Positions 22,561 through 34,669 of a stretch of DNA of 34,669 bases are shown one piece after another. Positions within the stretch are counted from its first letter, which is position 1. Each line of letters opens with the position of its first letter. A model generated the notes under the pieces. The model did not search any database and had not been told where the DNA came from. It was given only the letters and a program-made list of their open reading frames with translations. The stretch is from Priapulus caudatus (Eukaryota; Priapulida; Priapulimorpha; Priapulimorphida; Priapulidae). The stretch lies in contig NW_014578421.1 of assembly GCF_000485595.1 (NCBI RefSeq), forward strand, positions 31,290 through 65,958. Reading direction: 5' to 3'. The position numbers and the translations under genes were made by a program.

Positions 22561-24482
22561 GATGTAGTTATGATATCCCACACGCACTAAATCCACGTGT
22601 TCTTCCTCCTCTACGTACGGTCTCCCCGCTCTGCACTAGCTCGCATGTCCGTGTGTAGCTCGCTTATATATCACCCCCGACCATGTCCTTAACCACCGAA
22701 ACGAATTCTGTAGGCCAATCATAACCAAAAGACACATGCTCTACCCAAAAAACTTAGTAGTCGCTGTCACACACGCGTACATCAGCGAGCGTGGCGCAGT
22801 GCCAATCTCATTCCACCAAAATGCCAGAAGTCAGAAACATCAACGAGCTGTCACACGTGCCATCGCCCCCCACATATTTCAGCGATCACTGCAGTAGCAT
22901 GTTTTTGACAACATGAGCAATCAACGTCCCCGCTAACATCATCACCACCACCGCCCGCCGCACGCGTTCCCCACTCCCGTGCACCACGCGTGCATCAAGG
23001 GCATTGCGATAAACAAAAAAAGAATAAATTTAAGGCATGTATTTCAATGTTTTTTTTCCCAACCGTTTCGATACTTACCTGCATTTCTTGTGGCAACAGA
23101 AAGTGTCTATAGTAAGGATAACGTGTAGTGGAAAACTCGTGTACCGCGCTATATTCACTTAAACATTAACGATTAGAATTTTGATTTCTCGTTTTTATTT
23201 GCTTCACCATAGCTCGGAATTCTTGGATTTTTTCGCTATAGCGCCATGCATATGATTGCCGCAATACGCAGAAACATGTTTTTTTTGTTGCAATTAGGCG
23301 CACTTCTGTCTAATGCGCCATTTGTAAATCAATTGCCTGGACAATCAAATGTGTGCGGTTAAATCGCTATTTTATATACTACAACATCATAATTTGTTTG
23401 TTTCTATATTATAACTTATGTAACAAATACCTGTGATGATCTATATACTACAGCAGCATCAATTCTTAGTAATAATCAAGTTGATAATATTTTGGTTTCC
23501 ATGTAGCTTATATAGATAGGTACTACTGATAGATGTTTGCAGTTGTGTGTTTGGATGCATTTGAGAGATGAATACTTTAAATAGATTCAAATTTCATCGA
23601 AATTAAGTTCTAGATTTAGTCCACGTTAGCTGAACGTCGCCGTGGGTTCATTACGCGGTAGTTAATGATGGGGTTGTATAGTTGCACCCAGAGTGTAATG
23701 TTCATGCTCGTGTGGCAGGAGAAGCTTGGCTTACTTGACACAAGTGCGTTAGCTATACCGATGCTCATGCATGGATGGCGTCATGTCATATATATCTGAT
23801 GATACGCTTTACGTTTATTTGCCGCCATTTTGACACCCTTTTGCCGCTTCTTTACCGCCTTTTTCACCGCTAATTTACTCCCTTTTTGCCATTTTTTGCC
23901 GCCTGTTTACCGCGCGTGGGTGCCGCCCGTTGCCACATCTGGGGGCTTGTTTATGCATGTCGTTGAATTCAGGCTGTCATTCGTTAATTTACTCTCACGA
24001 CAGCTTCACGGCGGCAGCTGTTTTTTGGCTTCATTTTTTTCTCTGTTTATCGCACCCGGGTGTTACTGCGCGGCGGTGGTGTGATCTTTGCCGCTATCAG
24101 TAACTGATACGCTGTATAGCATCAACTACTCTGTGTAACTTTGTATAACTATCTATATTTGTTAGCGTTGTCTGTAATGTTATATAGCATCAACTACTCT
24201 CGCCCTCTGTGTAACGTTGTAACTCTGTAACTATGTATTTGTTAGCGTTGTTTCATTAACAATGCGTGTAGGTTTTCGCAGACATCCTGCTAAGAAGTCA
24301 TTAAGCAACTGGAATGCATCTGTTTATTGAATTTATTCGCGATAGCCTGAATGCCGTGTAGTGTATGTTTATATATGTATGTATATTTTTTTATTTTATT
24401 AAATAATTTATTTATTTATTGGCAGATGCAACATATAACAGATGCGCATACTATTTTATAACTACTGGTTGCACGTGCGGCA
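22561..24482. other. Spacer between the MHC genes
   Basis: No gene is recognised. A T-rich patch at 23818-23945 repeats TTTTGCCGCC-like units, and a 68-bp-spaced direct repeat (TATAGCATCAACTACTCT at 24115 and 24183) lies in 24115-24255. A TATATATC string at 22664 and a CCAAT at 22713 are isolated. Confidence 0.55.
24115..24255. repeat. Direct repeat, period about 68 bp, two copies
   Basis: TATAGCATCAACTACTCT starts at 24115 and again at 24183. In both copies CTGTGTAAC and TTTGTTAGCGTTGT follow, with small insertions between them. Confidence 0.8.
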
Positions 24483-24525
24483 TGTGTGCTCGTGCGTGCG
24501 AGCGTGTGTGTGCGTGGGCGTGCAA

Positions 24526-24576
<51 letters not shown>

Positions 24577-24692
24577 TATGTACATGCATGCGCGCGCGCG
24601 TGCGTGCGTATGTACATGTGTGTGTGCGTGCGAGTGTGTGTGTGCGTGCGAGCGTGTGTGTGCGTGCGAGTGTGTGTGCGTGAGTGTATGTG

Positions 24693-24736
<44 letters not shown>

Positions 24737-24780
24737 TACGTGCGAGTGTGTGTGCGTGCGAGTGTTTGTGTGCGTGCATG
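24483..24780. repeat. GTGC/TGTG microsatellite
   Basis: The array is built from (GTGC)n blocks and (TG)n blocks with GAGTG and TACATG interruptions. Cys-Val and Thr-His reading frames on the two strands are artefacts of the repeat. Confidence 0.95.
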
Positions 24781-25078
24781 GGTAACCGGCCTTTTCACGG
24801 AACGCTTTAAGCACTCGTTAAATCATGAAATATCACGTAACTAGCATCTAGCGTTATGAAAACCACAGGGATTATTAACAATGCTAATCGCCATCGATAA
24901 ACATCAATGTTCTGCCTCCAACCAGCGCGAAATTAAAACAAAAAATAAACTGAGAACATCAAAGTTTGAAATTGATCAGAATGACGTGGATGTTACTTTA
25001 TTACAGTTTTGCACGTTTGTAACCAATCAGGAGACGAGTTTCGGGTTCTCGCTGTCAAATCACTTCAGCATCCAAGTA

Positions 25079-25084
25079 TTTATT
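25079..25084 (-). terminator. Candidate poly(A) signal of MHC copy B
   Basis: AATAAA on the gene strand, about 320 nt past the stop codon. A second AATAAA is at 24997-25002. Confidence 0.45.
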
Positions 25085-25239
25085 ATCTCTCACTACATCG
25101 TTGTTACTAGCAGAACTAATAACCATCGGAGAAAAACATCCTCACACATCAGCTGTATGGTTATGCGGCACTACCGAGCGGAGGTGATGCACACCCTAAT
25201 CTATAGAGAAGAACCCGCTCCGCGACCCAGCCATGACCA

Positions 25240-25310
25240 TGACGTCATAATGTCATGATGTCATGATGTCATGATGTCATGATGTCATGATGTCACAACC
25301 ATGATGTCAG
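25240..25310. repeat. TGATGTCA octamer expansion next to a perfect CRE palindrome
   Basis: TGACGTCA at 25240-25247 is followed by a TAATGTCA variant and then by TGATGTCA repeated head to tail (8-bp period, about five copies), with a final ATGATGTCAG after CACAACC. It lies in the 3'UTR of MHC copy B. The copy A 3'UTR has no such array at the matching place. Confidence 0.85.
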
Positions 25311-25403
25311 CAGCAGCGACCGAGGCGGTGACACGGGGATTTCCTCGGACTAAGCAAGCAGCTATAGACGCTACGGAAGATTAGACGATGGCTCCGTGAC
25401 ATC

Positions 25404-34396
<8,993 letters not shown>

Positions 34397-34669
34397 CTGA
34401 AACGTAGTAATATCCACTATAAGCATAATTCCTTAAGACACTAAGAACCGTGAAGAATTGGCAAGAAAATAGCAACGATAAGGACGAATGAAGCGCTTGC
34501 AGAAATCGAGGAAAATCCAAGAGAGAGAGAGAGAGAGAGAGGGGAGAGAGATGCGAGAGAGAGAGAGAGAGAGAAAGAGACGCGAGAGAGAGAGACGCGA
34601 GAAGAGAGAGAGAGAAAGAGACGCGAGAGAGAGAGAGAGACGCGAGAGAGAGAGAGAGAGAGAGAGAGA
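34397..34669 (-). other. Copy B intron 4, partial, ending in (GA)n at the window edge
   Basis: It starts at the acceptor of the 28-nt exon. The first 27 bp resemble copy A intron 4 (CTGAAACGTAGTAATA...CTATAAG). From about 34517 to the edge it is GA repeat with GACGCGAGA units. In copy A the GA run sits beside the exon 4 donor, so exon 4 of copy B may lie just right of the window. Confidence 0.75.

Larger units (their letters stand above)
24781..25403 (-). other. 3'UTR and downstream flank of MHC copy B
   Basis: It follows the copy B stop codon on the - strand. AATAAA signals on the gene strand lie at 25079-25084 and 24997-25002, about 320 and 400 nt past the stop. The block 25211-25241 resembles the copy A 3'UTR block at 7672-7702. 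The octamer expansion is listed separately. From 24781 to 24996 nothing is recognised. Confidence 0.6.

Noticed and set aside
22072-22660. A possible His/Cys/Thr-rich protein or a CRISPR-like array
   Set aside because: It is a plain head-to-tail 25-bp minisatellite without unique spacers, in an animal genome.
22787-22860. tRNA-like A box (TGGCGCAGTGCC)
   Set aside because: No B box or clover-leaf pairing follows within the expected distance.
22821-22916. Small open frame of about 31 codons starting in a fair Kozak context
   Set aside because: It is too short, has no recognisable domain, and there is no promoter or splice support.
24416-24844. Cys/Val and Thr/His-rich frames on both strands
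   Set aside because: They come from the GTGC/TG microsatellite and stay open because of composition.

Overview
This is eukaryotic, animal nuclear DNA. It carries split genes with GT-AG introns for the two main sarcomere proteins: one complete actin gene on the + strand (coding 1704-4592), one complete sarcomeric-type myosin heavy chain (MHC) gene on the - strand (copy A, coding 7796-17979), and a second, 5'-truncated MHC gene in tandem on the - strand (copy B, 25404-34396, continuing past the right edge). Nothing prokaryotic or viral was seen. The species cannot be named from the sequence. Three things point to a deuterostome, probably an invertebrate chordate such as a lancelet or tunicate, though this is inference: actin introns at codons 42/43, 122/123, 205 and 269 (the classical 41, 121, 204 and 267 positions); MHC head exon lengths (144, 157, 28, 100, 93, 64, 99, 104) that resemble, from memory, vertebrate sarcomeric MYH exons; and an MHC C-terminus ending in Met-Glu-Glu.

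Layout from left to right: a decayed non-LTR retrotransposon tail (1-225); spacer; an array of AT-rich imperfect palindromes (about 960-1345) upstream of actin; actin in five coding exons; a 3 kb convergent intergenic region with a pentamer microsatellite, a 137-bp tandem duplication and a near-perfect 42-bp palindrome flanked by 7-bp direct repeats; MHC copy A (3'UTR, 17 coding exons, a short non-coding first exon, TATA box, CCAAT palindrome); about 6.4 kb between the two MHC genes filled with GA, CAA/CGA, 25-bp and GT/GTGC tandem repeats; then MHC copy B.

Actin forms thin filaments and MHC forms thick filaments, so the locus groups genes whose products work in the same contractile lattice. 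Copy A sums to 5,850 coding nt (1,949 aa plus stop) with all splice phases consistent. Copy B has the same 14 exon boundaries, and only one exon differs in length (1633 versus 1636 nt). Exons are nearly identical between the copies while most introns are not, apart from a few intron blocks that stayed alike. This suggests gene conversion or selection on those blocks.

The points most worth checking are the unusual substitutions in the actin, the Gly-rich Pro-containing break in both myosin rods, the conserved intron 11, the palindrome array next to the actin promoter, and the 42-bp palindrome with a target-site-like duplication. I found no clearly new molecular system.
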